Source: Seriola aureovittata (lineage: Eukaryota > Chordata > Actinopteri > Carangiformes > Carangidae). Taken from it: 64,000 bases of DNA. The notes beneath the pieces are model-generated. The model saw only the letters and a program-made list of their open reading frames with translations. It searched no databases and had not been told where the DNA came from. This document shows positions 34,081 to 45,613 of this stretch, in pieces; position 1 is the stretch's first letter; each line of letters starts with the position of its first letter. The stretch covers positions 15,280,318-15,344,317 of the forward strand of contig NC_079372.1 in assembly GCF_021018895.1 (NCBI RefSeq), written 5' to 3'. The position numbers were made by a program, and so were the translations under genes.

Positions 34081-36201
34081 GTGTGCGTGCATGTCCAATG
34101 AGCCTTCCTCTTCCTCTTCGCTCCCTGAAAGTCTGTGTGGTAAGACAAACAAGCAAGCTGGTGCTTAGAGGAGGAGGATGTGTCACCTAGCCTGAGGGAG
34201 ACGAGATGATGAAAGACAGAAAGCAAAAGAAGGCAAAGAGATGCAAAGAGGAGGATGTTGCAGTGAAATATAAAGACGTACTCCGCCCCTCCGAAGATTA
34301 TCTACAGTACATGAATGCAGTAGGCTCCCTCCGGTCTGTAAAGGTCATTAGGATCTGGTTTATAGGCAGGAGTCTTATGTACAAGGAGGCTCCTTTATAG
34401 ATTTAGTCCACTTGTTTGTGTAAGAAATACAGATGCAGAGACAAAGACGGGCACTTGTCTAACGCCTCTCAGCCAACAGACATCGGTGGCTTGAGCCTTT
34501 GAAGTGGTGCTTTTTCTTTTTTTTTTTTTCTTCCTATGATCTACTGATGAATCGGGGCTCTATCTGCCAATGGGGAGCCTCAGTCAAATAGGTTTCATGC
34601 ATGGATTAGACTGTCTTCATGTGCTTCGTCCACCGTGGGAAGGGTTCAATCTCTAAAGGGCAGAAGGAGGAGGTCTCCCAAGCTTTTAGCAGGCCTCGTC
34701 TACGATACGGCACCGCTGTCCTGTCACCATCCCTGCCTCACCTGTCATCTATCATGGCTGATAGGACTGAGCAGAGTGGCATCCACATTCCCCCTGCTGC
34801 TCATCCCATTTTCTCTCCTCCTCTTCCCTTCCCTTTCTTTTTTTTTTTTTCTTCTCTGCTCTCTATTTTTTCACTCGGTTATAGTCTCCAATCCCCCCGT
34901 CTCCCCTCCTCTCAGTCTTGTTCTCTCTCAGGCCCTTACATTGCTTATGTAACCATCACTAAGTCTACTCGAATAGCTGCTGCCATTGCCTGACATGGAT
35001 ATATTTAGCCATTATGTCGTGTGTGTGTCCCCCCCCCATACCCTGCATGCCCAAGCAGTGCTAAAAGATTCATGTATTCAGACCCCTCAGGCGGTGCAGT
35101 GACACACTTACTTTACATCCAGAGCAATTAATGTCCACTGAATCTAGATTACAATGCCGGCGTCCCACAGGGAAGCCGCAATGCCCCGGTGGGTGTTGGG
35201 GGTGTGGGGAGGGAAGATTGTGCAGCACCTCTAGAAAAGTTCGTCGTCAGGTTTGTGCTTTGCAGCTCAGTAAGCGCGGCACAACTGGCTGTTGGTTTTA
35301 GCCCTTCTGCTTGCATGGCCAGTAATAGCCTATTGATTGTTTACATAGCACTAGCAGCTCCACACAGCAAAGTGACAGTCATCTCCTCCCTTTTGCCCTC
35401 CTCTTTCTTAGCTTCCTCTATCTCCCTGCTCGCCAAACAGCGTCGTCTACTCTCTCTGTCTTTCTTTATCTCCCTCCTCTTTTTTCTCCCTCTCTCTGCT
35501 CTCACTCCTCCTTCCTCCTCCTCCTCCTGTGCTCCTCTTTTGTCTAAAGGGCTGGATGATGGCCAGGTCGGAGCCTCAACAGGGTTCTGCAGCACAGAAG
35601 GCAGTGTGCCACTGTGTGCCAAGGTCATGCTGGGCAGCCATATTGTATTTTATGAGTAGGTGGTCTGCACTAAGCATTAATATGGCCCCTTGTTAGATTT
35701 ATCATCCATGGCAACAGCAGTAGATTCTGTGCAGGTGAATCCAGAATGTTAATAACGCCTCCCATACTGCTTTAAGTGTGAAGTTTCTTTTATTGGATTA
35801 ACTGTTGTATAGTCTACAGGAAGTTAAAAAGTGGGATCTTCATGTGCGTTAGTGTGTGCGTGGTTGCGATGCCATATTCAAAGAGAAAAGAGCTGCAAAG
35901 CACGGTGCCATTAGCTGCTGTTGTGATTAGAGCAGACTCTTGGCACAATGACTCATGGCGTGTTCTGACATTCTGTGGATGCAGGCGTGGAGAGTGCTCT
36001 TAATTGCTTTTACAGCCACCTGGACCGAAAGAGCATATTTACCCTTGAGCATCCGTGGAAACCTGTGCACAGTAATGATTTCCATAAGACACGCCCATAA
36101 CTGAAGAGAGAGAGAGAGAGAAAAAAAAAACATCCTTTATTGTCACTTTTCACAAAACATTTGCGGGTTTCTCCCTGACTTTGGCTGTTGATGTCCTACA
36201 G

Positions 36202-36353
36202 GTGACCCCAGTGGCCGGACCCCCGGAGGGAGGCACACGGGTGACCATCCATGGCACGAACCTCGGTCTGGCCTTTTCAGACATGGTGGGCAACGTGGAG
36301 GTGGCAGGGGTGACGTGCACCCCTGTAGAGGATGGCTACATCATCGCTGAGCA
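36202..36353 (+). CDS. plxna2: plxna2 window exon 9: IPT3 domain
   Basis: This exon has 50 codons plus 2 nt, from [20 protein letters not shown] to DGYIIAE. It opens the third IPT domain. [18 protein letters not shown] is the canonical IPT start (GPxxGGTxVTIxGxNLG), and VAGVxCTPxxxxYIIAEQIVC matches recalled plexin-A2. Entry is phase 0, right at the domain boundary. The acceptor is CCTACAG and the donor GTAAGT at 36354, leaving two bases of a Gln codon. Confidence 0.96.
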
Positions 36354-37601
36354 GTAAGTCACGCAAACAGGACAAACACTAAGCATTATTATTATTTTAA
36401 AACTGTTGTTATTAGTCATTATGTGGATCGAAAACTCTTTGAAGACTTAATTCTTCCTTCGAGTTAACTGAAAGCAGTTGCCATGTATTGTTCACAACGC
36501 AGCATGGGAATAATACGTGGCAATTATCCGGTTTTGTAAACAACACAACTTGCAAGTCAAATCTCCTGATAGTAAACTCAATACAGAGCTACAGTATAAG
36601 ATAATGAACATGCAGCAAATCAGTAATCAACACTCCTAACGTTGTGTATGTAGAGTCTGGTTCTGATACGTTATGTATGGGGGTATAACACTGAACGAAC
36701 TCTGATCATTATAAACATGTATGTATTGCAACAAATAGCTGCTTTCCCCATCATCTCTGCCTTAATGAAAACTGGAGCGGGTCCAGACAGTCTGGAACCT
36801 AACATTGCCGTTCCCCCCCGCCCCGCAGCACACCAGCCCGGTTCCCTCTCTCTGCAGCTCATCTAGTCAGCAACAATCCCATAACAGCTGTGTGTGTTTA
36901 CTTCTGTTTACCTCCCTAATTGTCCCATGCTGTGCATACATCACGCTAAAGCCTGTCCCGTTCACCCTGAACTAATGAAACGTGGCCTGTGCTTCTCTAC
37001 TTGACCAACTCCCCCTCCCCCACTGGCTAGACATGTGTAGAGTAAGACACCTAGTGCCTTATGGTTGTTTAACCTCCTCAGTTGATTCAGGTTCCACAAG
37101 GGAAAAGGCAAGGATGCACACACAAATACTGCTAAACATGCTTTACCCTAAATATATATATATATTAGCATATTTGGATGAAGATTATCTTGGATTGCCT
37201 TTGGGTGGAGAAAATGCAATTCTTTATGAAAAAAAAAACTAATCCTGTAATAAATTTCATATGGTGCCATACAGCCGGTGCAAAAAATACTCATTATGTA
37301 GCAACTATAGGTTAAATAATTACACCATGGAAAATCAATATGTTATGAGGAAAAAAAAAAAAAAAAGTATAAAATTGTAGTACAGCTTAAACCCATTACT
37401 GGGTACCACAGACATTACATTTCCCTATAGAAATATCATTGTAATATTTTTAGAGTCTTTCTTTTACTTAGGAAAGACAAATGCTCTGAAATAATTGGCC
37501 TGTCTCTCAGTTGTGTGATATTCTCCTCTCCCCACTGACCTAGAGTCAGTTAGAGAGTGGTGTAAAGTTTTAAATGTATAGCTGCGCACTTAGGCACAGC
37601 T

Positions 37602-37696
<95 letters not shown>

Positions 37697-39551
37697 ACAC
37701 AGGCTATCACAGTCATGGCTCTCAGAGGACCCTTTAACCCTAATTCTTTCCTTGGCCTACTTCTGCCCTCGGAAAGAGAACAGCTCAGCACTGCGCCATT
37801 GCTGCAACGCACACTTTCAGTCTTACAGTGCCGTTACGACACATATGTCACACACATACATATTCTCTTACACTCAAGTGCTTTCGGGCACAATTGCAAC
37901 GTACTCACTGGTTATTTTTACACATTGTTTCCAGCTTTTGGTGGTATTTGAAAAGCATATATCTCATGCATACAGTGGTGTAATGACATACAGAGCGTCC
38001 GCGGTTCCTTCACTGCTCTTTACTGGCCAGTTGTAATTAAAATTCACTATGTGCCGCTTGGCTGTAGGGGACAATTTGTCAGCAGTGCACTGATCTGACA
38101 GCACTTTAATCCAATTGGGGACAAGCTAGGGAATTCATTTATATGGCATGTAAAAAAAAAAATAGACTGAGCCAAATTAAAAAACTAACCTATGACCTTT
38201 TTAGTCTAACTTCGAAGGAGTTGGAGTCTTCTGAGCTGTTCTGAGGTGCTCTTTTTATTCAGAGTGCTTCTGGGGTCATGTATTGGCTCTGTGTTCATTA
38301 TATGCATGTCTTTATCTGACTGTAGCTGTTTGTTTCAAGTCTTAATTCACTCACATGGCATCCAATGATGGACTTGACTGGACTGGACAAAAAAAAAGGA
38401 AGGAAAAAAAAATTCATACATATTTATGTGTCTTTTATGTTACTACTTCAGAGGAGTGTGTGAAAGCCACACCTGCTTTGAAGAACAAGTCTCAACTTTT
38501 GTGTTTTCCAGCAGACAGAAAGCACATTTTTTCCGAGGGCTGATTCTGTTCTGAAGCTTCTTCTTTTTTTTTTTTTATAAAGGCCAAATTGAGTCCTCAT
38601 CAAGAGTAAGAATTCAGGTTAAAAGTAACCCTCAGGTTTTATGGACAGAGCAGGCCACTTGATGGAGACCCAAAAATATTCAGTTTTGAAAAGCCAAACA
38701 TATTTCCATAAATATTCAGCTTCACAAAACAACCAGCACATCAGGGCATCAGGTGGGGGGAGCAAGTCGGTCTCTGTTTCTCTGGAGGGCGAATGAGCAG
38801 AAAATATCAGCTCTGTCAGTGAGTAAATCTCCCTCTCTCCTCTACATAGTTCATCCAACCCTGCTCCCGGTGTAGACTGTTGTAGCTCAGGTGATCAGCT
38901 CTGGAGAAACAACACATCTGCTTCATCTGCTCCTTTCGTACCTGCCCCTGCCATCTGCCTCACCACATACTCTGTCCCCCCCCCGTCCCCCCCCCCCCGT
39001 GACTGCTCCTTGTACTTTATTAATCCCTGGCACCACCAATCAATAGACGTCCCCATTTTTATTATGTCATTTGATCTAGTCACCTGCAGCGCTGGGTGAC
39101 ACCTGATCACGCGGTATGATAAAGCTCTATTGATCCCGCCGCGTGATTTACATTAGACGTGCCGCACTGGCACAGCACCAGCGCTGTCGGGTGCCTGGTT
39201 GTTGGTGGGGAAATTTACTTCACTCTGGGTTTGTGTGTGTTGGAGTGCCAAGGCGGGAGGAGGAGCGTTGCTCTCATTTAAAGACTGTCATCGAGGGGGT
39301 CCTGGTCGATGTCTGGATGTGTCCCGTAATGAAATGAGTGAGACAACAAAAGAGGATTGCATTTAAAGTGGGAGATCAATCGATATCAAGCGGAGGAGTG
39401 TTTTGATTACTTTCTCCCAACTTCACTCGAGCATTCAAACATACAGACAACTTTTTCAGCTTTAAGTTATTTTTTATGAAAAATAGAATTCTCTTGGCTC
39501 AACTTTGTTTTGTAGAGTGATTTTTAAGAATCATTTTGTGTCGTTTTGCAG
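36354..39551 (+). other. plxna2: Intron 9 (3.2 kb)
   Basis: The donor is GTAAGT and the acceptor TTTTGCAG. It contains a 91-bp CA microsatellite (37603-37693), poly-A runs and a C-rich stretch (38973-38999). No exon was recognised. Confidence 0.87.
37603..37693 (+). repeat. (CA)n microsatellite, about 91 bp
   Basis: Uninterrupted CA dinucleotides, probably highly polymorphic. Confidence 0.98.
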
Positions 39552-39669
39552 GATTGTCTGTCAGATGGATGCAGCTCCTGCAGACAGTAGACCCGGTCCA
39601 GTCCAGCTGTGTGTTGGAGAGTGCAGACCAGAACTCAGGGCTCGCTCCTCACAGCTCTACTCCTTTGTG
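39552..39669 (+). CDS. plxna2: plxna2 window exon 10: end of IPT3
   Basis: One base completes Gln. Then 39 codons run from IVCQMDAAPADSRPGPVQLC to RSSQLYSFV. The QIVCxM...GPVxLCxGECxPE motif places it in plexin-A2 IPT3, with the conserved cysteines of the C-x-GEC turn. The acceptor is TTTGCAG and the donor GTATGA (imperfect) at 39670; exit is phase 0. Confidence 0.96.
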
Positions 39670-41918
39670 GTATGATTCTCTATATTGTTCCATATCATCT
39701 TATAATATAACTATAATAAAGTGTGCTGTTGTCAACATGAGACAAACAAAAGAGATGCATTAAACTGAATCAGAATATACATTTAGTTCAGTTAAAAGTC
39801 ATTTTGTACTTTGCATGCAAAGTAATCGTTTCTGCACCAGAGGCAAATAATGATGTGTGAGTTGCCATGCCTACCAACAGTGTAATTAAGCAGCTCTGTG
39901 TATGCTTGTTGTTATTTTGGATGTAACATTCTTCCATTAACTGCACAAGATTTTCAGGGAGTCCTCATTACTGATCTTCGCAGGTCTCTCGTTGTAGATG
40001 CTATTTGTCTTTGTTGAATTAAGATTATGGAGTTAAGTTAATATAACATTGTTTTTTTTCACTAATGGTGTTTTCCCTAGTGCTGCAAATCAATGTACTC
40101 TTTACAACTCACTAGCTGAGCTGCGTTATGTAAGTTAAGCATCACCCAGTGGATGGCAGAAATAATAATATATTCATAGATTTCTTGGAGGTATTTATGT
40201 TTTTGCATTTTTGAGAGCTCTTACAGTGTTTTACGTATTTGTAAAGGTCCCATATTTTATAAAGGTAGAGTCCCATGTTATATTTGATTATAAAGCAGAT
40301 CTACATTCTATACTGATACTGTGAAAGTGTCAAAATTCTCAGTCCACAGAGAAATGCAAAAAGCTTGTATTCAGAAACTGAGCTTTAAAACAAGCCGCCG
40401 CAACTTCCGTAACTTTGTGATGTGACAACGAAGCAGTTATGCCCCTCAGTAATACCCAAAACCTAGCCCACCCAGACCCACCATCCAACTTTGCAGGATT
40501 TGGTTTCTCTGAGTGTTTTCCTGATATCTGCTATACCTTTATTTGATCACTCAGAAAACAGTGCTCAGAGCACTCTCTTCTGATTGGCTCACCAAACCGT
40601 TGTTACTAGAGCTCCAGAGAGAAGTCTGAGAGAGGAGATGAAAACTAGATGGTTTTTGGTACTTAAAACCATAAATATATCTTCTTATGGATATCCACAC
40701 TTCAAATAAAAAAAAACAGAAAAGTGTAAAGTATGGGACCTTCAGCAGCAAATTCAGCAGTAGCTCTTACAAAGATGGAAATTAAAATAATAGATCAAAC
40801 GTGATTGGATGGTTGGTCAGGGTCATGAGACAGAAAGAAGGACAGATTAACAAACAAATTGCTAAAATGAAATGCAGCACTCAGGTAAACATTATCTGCT
40901 CCCATTCACGCAGCGCATTTCCCTGTCTCTGTCATCTGCCGCCTGCCCAGCCTGCAGCTAACAGATAATCTACTTTCCCCATTTGCGCTTTCTCACACCT
41001 TCACAATTAGTGCTCCCTTAACAATTAACAGCAGCCAGTAATTACTACCGTTGTCTTCCGAGTTACCTGCTTTAGCCTGCATCCTGGAAGTCACACTTAG
41101 CTGACAGTTTTGAGTTGTGTCAGAGTGATGCTCTTGGCTCCTGTAGTAAATCTTCTGCTACTTTTTCTCCCCAGTGTTACAGCTGCTACTCTGGGAAGCA
41201 GTGGTATTCCCCCAGAGAATATTTCACAGAGCTGAGAATTGGCACCACTTGCAAGTCCCCTGTATTGGAGGCCACCTAAAAAAATAAATAAATAAATAAA
41301 AATAGAAAATGCACCATCACAGTAATGTTCTTCAATTTTCCCAACAAGATACACTCCCTATGAGCCTGCAACAGTGGATCACCAGCAAAAGGGCAGTGTG
41401 CATTTAGTTTTTTTTTTTTGTAAATTGTTGTTTTATGTTTGTGCACATAGAGGCGTGTGTGTGTGTGCTTGTTGGTGTACTTGTGTGTTTCCCTGTATGA
41501 CGGGCTGTCCGCTTGGATATTTATCCATTCGTCTGTGTGATGGCGGCCTCCCTGCCTGACACTGTTAACGCTAGTTATTTTCAGACTGTCTTTAAAATGC
41601 CTCACTCAGACACAACCCAGCAACACACAGGAGGATCTCTCAGGGACTCTAAGAGCTCCTGGTTTTATCCTCTTTTCACCCACTGCACTCCACTGCCATC
41701 GGCCTGGCAATATGAATAACTGTAATTTGCCTGGGATATGCGATAATGCGTGGAGGTTTTCCAGAGATACCACAGAGATGCTGGGCCTTTTACTTCGGGA
41801 AATATCCTTCTTTTAGTCTTCCATTGGCTCTGTTTGCTTTTGTCCTCTCCTTCACCCTCCCTTTATAATTTACTCTGACAGCTCAACCTCTCTTCCTCTG
41901 CATCTCTCTGTTTTGCAG
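39670..41918 (+). other. plxna2: Intron 10 (2.2 kb)
   Basis: The donor is GTATGA and the acceptor GTTTTGCAG. The main content is TTAA-type MITE copy D (40245-40741) with its repeated flank. An AAAT run lies near 41279-41303. No exon was recognised. Confidence 0.87.
40245..40741 (-). mobile_element. TTAA-type MITE, copy D (about 497 bp), minus strand
   Basis: The ends AGGTCCCATATTTTA and AAGTATGGGACCT are inverted copies. Read on the minus strand the body is collinear with copy B, including GGATATCCATAAGAAGATAT, ACCAAAAACCATCTAG, the GCCAATCAGAAGAGAG block and GGGTGGGCTAGG. The flanking TTAA sites have decayed to TAAA and TCAG, so this copy looks older than copy A. Confidence 0.75.
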
Positions 41919-42055
41919 ACTCCCACAGTCACTGGTCTGTCCCCGAGCAGAGGTCCAGAGTCTGGAGGCACAAAAGTAACCATAATGGGAGAAAATCTCG
42001 GCGCCGGCAGCAGTGTCAACGTTCAGTTTGGAAACCAGACATGCGAGTTCTTTGG
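41919..42055 (+). CDS. plxna2: plxna2 window exon 11: start of IPT4
   Basis: This exon has 45 codons plus 2 nt, from [20 protein letters not shown] to NQTCEFF. [26 protein letters not shown] is the start of the fourth IPT domain. GNQTCEFxGRxMSEIVC (continued in exon 12) follows plexin-A2, and the NQT sequon is a possible glycan site. The acceptor is TTTTGCAG and the donor GTGAGA at 42056. Confidence 0.96.
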
Positions 42056-43229
42056 GTGAGACTTTTCCTCTTGCACCCATTTATATCATAAAAGTGTTAT
42101 TAGTAGCTCATAAAATTTAATTTCCTAAAACAGCCTGCATGATCTGGCTTTTGTTTAACATGGCATATTAATGGAGAATGGAGGCTTTTTTTTTTATTGT
42201 ACTTGCATATTAACATGAGGTGGAAATGTGAAATGTTCATATTCAATGAAGTGCAAATGAAAGACAAATTTGAATTTCACAGTTCACAGTTCCAACATTA
42301 CTGTATATAAGGTGGATGTAAGGAAGGGAAGCTAATCCTCTCACTGTGGATGTTGAAAGACGTCACCTGCATTAAGTGATTAAAAAAATGTAAAAACAAA
42401 AAAGTCAAAAAGCGCCGGGTGAATTTCATAGTTTTGTCATGCTTGCACTTTTTCCTAATATCTTTATGTATTAGATTTTTTTTTTTTGCATTTGCATTTT
42501 GCAACACCAACAACATTTACGCCTTTACAGTCATATATATTCTGATAGTATCACAAATCTTTGGCTCAGTGTTTGTTTTTGAGCTGCTACATACATCACT
42601 GTCAGAAAATATTAGATATATGGCACGTTGTGAGCAAATGGGGGGAAAAAAACAAGAGCTCTTGTTCCCAAAATGATGTGAATTATTCCCATTAAATACG
42701 CTGCTATATTTCACGGCTTTCTTGTATTTTTTCCCTTGATATTACTGAGTAATCCCCCTGGGGAAAGCCTCGCTCTCTCCCTCTGTCAGAAACTTGTGTA
42801 AATCTTAATAAGGTTTTGATGACCTACTGCATCAAACCTTGTAATAATAGCTTCCGGAAAAACCTGGTGCTCCAGTGAATCTTTCTTCTTTTTCACCCCC
42901 ACCCCCCCAACCCCACCCCACCCCCTTCCTCCTCGTTCTCTCCATCAATCTGTTCTTCTGTTTCTAACCCCCTTGTTTTTCCAATTCTCTCGTCTCTCAC
43001 TCTCGCCGTTTCCTTTCATTTCATTCCACCGTCCCTCCTTCCCTCGCTCCCGTATGCCTTCCTTCCACTCCTCTCGCTCCTTCCACTCCTGTAGGCATCT
43101 ATTTTAAGCCCTGCCACGGTACTCTGACTGTAATGTTGTAAGGTTGAGGAGTCAAGCCAGCTTTAATGAGATATGGGGCTAATTACTGACTTGTGTTTCT
43201 CCTCTGTATTCCTGGCATGTGAGGGAGAA

Positions 43230-43263
<34 letters not shown>

Positions 43264-43570
43264 CTGTGCTACGACAAGCTCACCTCTCGCTAATGAATTG
43301 GGACAAATACAGGGGGTGGGCAGGTAAAACCTGGAGCCGTGGAGAGGGAGGGGGAAAAACATAGACGCACATATGACAGTGGTGGAGGTAGTGTTCATGT
43401 GTTGTGTTTGTGTGCACAGACGTTGGTGTGCACTCTTAGAAAAGTCTGAAAAACTCCATGTTTCAGGATGTGTATATAATAAATAATGAAAACATTCAGA
43501 TACACCCATTACTCTGTATTGATGCAGATAAATAACTCCATTAATGTTGGCATTCTGCTTTCACTTGTAG
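42056..43570 (+). other. plxna2: Intron 11 (1.5 kb)
   Basis: The donor is GTGAGA and the acceptor CACTTGTAG. It has a C-rich tract near 42896-42926 and a run of 33 G (43230-43262) about 308 nt before exon 12. Nothing else was recognised. Confidence 0.87.
43230..43262 (+). repeat. Poly-G run (33 nt)
   Basis: Uninterrupted run of 33 G in intron 11. Its complement, 34 C, lies in intron 12 at 43872-43905. Exact lengths of such homopolymers may be assembly-sensitive. Confidence 0.9.
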
Positions 43571-43738
43571 CCGGACCATGACGGAGATAGTTTGCTACTC
43601 TGCCCCCTCTCTGTCTGGTGTCGGCCCGGTGCAGATCAGCGTGAGCGTGGATCACGCCCAAATCAGGGAGAGCCTCACCTTCGAGTACATCGAGGATCCT
43701 ACAGTCCAGCGTATTGAACCAGACTGGAGCATTGCAAG
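43571..43738 (+). CDS. plxna2: plxna2 window exon 12: end of IPT4, start of IPT5
   Basis: One base completes Gly. Then 55 codons run from [18 protein letters not shown] to EPDWSIA, leaving two bases of a Ser codon. It finishes IPT4 and starts IPT5. DPxVQRIEPxWSIASGHTPL, joined to exon 13, is the plexin-A2 form. The acceptor is CTTGTAG and the donor GTAAAG at 43739. Both junctions have the same phase and the length is 168 nt, so skipping would remove 56 residues and keep the frame. It sits between a G33 and a C34 run. Confidence 0.96.
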
Positions 43739-43871
43739 GTAAAGTCAGAACAGTTGTTGTATTAGTAACACACAGCACCATCATACACACTCCACAGGCT
43801 GTACATGTTAGATATTATTTTACCCACGTCTTCACTGACCTGCCCTCTGCCTTCTGTCACGGATTTCAGCG

Positions 43872-43905
<34 letters not shown>
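43872..43905 (+). repeat. Poly-C run (34 nt)
   Basis: Uninterrupted run of 34 C, 133 nt after exon 12. It is complementary to the G33 run upstream of that exon. Confidence 0.9.
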
Positions 43906-43908
<3 letters not shown>

Positions 43909-44656
43909 ATCCCTTCCCTCCCTCTCTCCATCCAGAGCTTTAAAGCCAGCCTGTCCAGGCCAGTGGCAATAAGCAGACACAAGTCAATATTGCACTTTCA
44001 ATTACTGTTCAGTTCTCTTCCAATTAGTCTGGATCTGATAGAACTGCCACAGCTCACAGATTGGAGAGGATGGGCACCATTGAGACTGAGATTCTCCTAT
44101 CAAACACAGTTTTGATCCATCTGTTGAACGTCTTTGGCAGATAGATACACATACACCATACACCACTAATTAAAAGGAGGAGAGGGATGAAAAATGAAAT
44201 AGCGGCTTAGTAGAACAATGTGTTATCAGAGGTGTGAGTGCGCAGCAGATGGCGTGGGCTTAGAGACGGAGTGCAGGGGACACTGCGGCAGAAGTGTGGC
44301 TGCACACGGAGGGAAGAGAGGCTGGGAATGAAGGCTCCGCTGGCACACAGCTGGCCAATAATGTTGATATTTGTTTGAAGGTAGGTTGCGACGCCACGTG
44401 ACTAGACGAGAGCTGATGTTGATGTTTCGTCGGTTTTAAGTTTTGTCGGAAAGTTACCAAAATTCCAGCGTCTTCCAAATGTCTCATGCCAACGCCATCC
44501 TGACATATAAACTATTGGCATTGTAGTCGTGAGCAAAAACCCCAACGTCTGCTAAATGGCACAACATCAGTTAGCTAAAGTTGGGTTTTGATGTCAACCC
44601 CGATTTCCATTTCCAACCAAAATTCAATGTGTGTTCGACATTAGTCCAACATCATC

Positions 44657-44667
44657 TAGATAGATAA

Positions 44668-44727
<60 letters not shown>
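44657..44727 (+). repeat. (GATA)n microsatellite
   Basis: About 17 tetranucleotide units with one AAAT-type variant near the start. Confidence 0.97.
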
Positions 44728-45082
44728 GTGGGCGGACAGACAGATATTGTATTCCGACAGAGAGAGAGAGGAAGAGCCGTCTCTCTATAAGTCGTATCTC
44801 TGCAGGAGCTGAGTATATAATTTAATGAGCCTATAGACAGCACAAGGTCCATCTACAGTAACTCACTCTGCAAAGTACCATAGTGAACCCACAGCCTAAT
44901 AGCACGCACCCATCCACCATTTATTATTGCAACAAATCTCGTCTGGCATCTTTATTCAGCGCGTCACATTGACAGGCGCAACAACAAAAACAACAAACAT
45001 CAACAAGCAACCCAAACAGCTGCAGGGCGAGCCGCACATCCAGCAGTTTCCCCCTCCTCGCTTTGTTTGCGTGCCTCGTTTG

Positions 45083-45109
45083 TGCTGCTGCTGCTGCTGC
45101 TGCTGCTGC
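45083..45109 (+). repeat. (TGC)9 trinucleotide repeat
   Basis: Nine uninterrupted TGC units, CAG on the opposite strand, in intron 12. They are noncoding in plxna2. Confidence 0.95.
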
Positions 45110-45519
45110 TGTGTTGCGAGGCCCAGGACCACCGCCACATCCCTATGATGCTCGAGACGCCTTGGTTATTTTCAAAACACAAATCTGCACCAGCTGATTG
45201 TGGCCAGTGAAGTCAGTTAAGGGGCATCTTTAATCACCCTCCACTCCAAAAGGCTTATTATCTCCCAAAAGAAAGTGAGGATGGGAGTGATGGTGAAACA
45301 TTTTCACGAGGTGCATGAGCATGTTAGAAAGTTTAGTTGAGAATTGCTTTTGGACGTTGTTCTCTCTTTTTTTTCTCTCTCTCTGTCTCTCTTTCTGATC
45401 CTATTATTTTTTTCTTCCATCTTCCCTAGAGAAATGGGAACGCATTTGACAAACATGATTATCAAACCCATGGAGTGAATTGTCTCTTCTTCTTTGTCTT
45501 TTCCTTTTTTTCTTTCAAG

Positions 45520-45613
45520 TGGCCACACCCCTCTGATGGTCACAGGAACCAATCTGGACGTGGTTCAGGAGCCCAGGATCCGAGTCAAATACGCCGGCCG
45601 AGAGTCTGTTAAT
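45520..45613 (+). CDS. plxna2: plxna2 window exon 13: IPT5
   Basis: One base completes Ser. Then 31 codons run from [20 protein letters not shown] to GRESVN. [32 protein letters not shown] is a strong match to plexin-A2 IPT5 as recalled; A1, A3 and A4 have SGNTP or SGGT at this point. The acceptor is TTTCAAG and the donor GTAAGA at 45614; exit is phase 0. Confidence 0.96.

Larger units (their letters stand above)
27641..36201 (+). other. plxna2: Intron 8 (8.6 kb)
   Basis: The donor is GTCGGT and the acceptor CCTACAG. It contains a 992-bp hAT-like element (28772-29763), C-rich DNA (about 30029-30095), an inverted-repeat-bearing unique segment (31740-31990), a (CT)n tract (32127-32206), composite TTAA-type MITE copy C (32449-32795), a unique AT-rich stretch (about 33000-33420) and a G-rich patch (34027-34080). 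Open frames here, up to 156 codons at 35189-35659, show no protein family and look like chance. Confidence 0.86.
43739..45519 (+). other. plxna2: Intron 12 (1.8 kb)
   Basis: The donor is GTAAAG and the acceptor TCTTTCAAG. It contains a C34 run (43872-43905), a possible dispersed repeat with ATGTTGATGT/TGATGTCAACCCC-like motifs (about 44360-44650), a GATA microsatellite (44657-44727) and nine TGC triplets (45083-45109). No exon was recognised. Confidence 0.87.

Noticed and set aside
35189..35659. 156-codon plus-strand open frame in intron 8
   Set aside because: It is serine/leucine-rich from CT-rich DNA, with no domain or splice context; best explained as chance.
44657..44727. GATA repeat as a CRISPR-like or regulatory array
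   Set aside because: It is a plain tetranucleotide microsatellite without spacers. GATA-factor binding cannot be judged from the repeat alone.
45083..45109. TGC/CAG repeat as a coding polyglutamine or polycysteine tract
   Set aside because: It lies inside intron 12, and the surrounding short frames have no conserved features.
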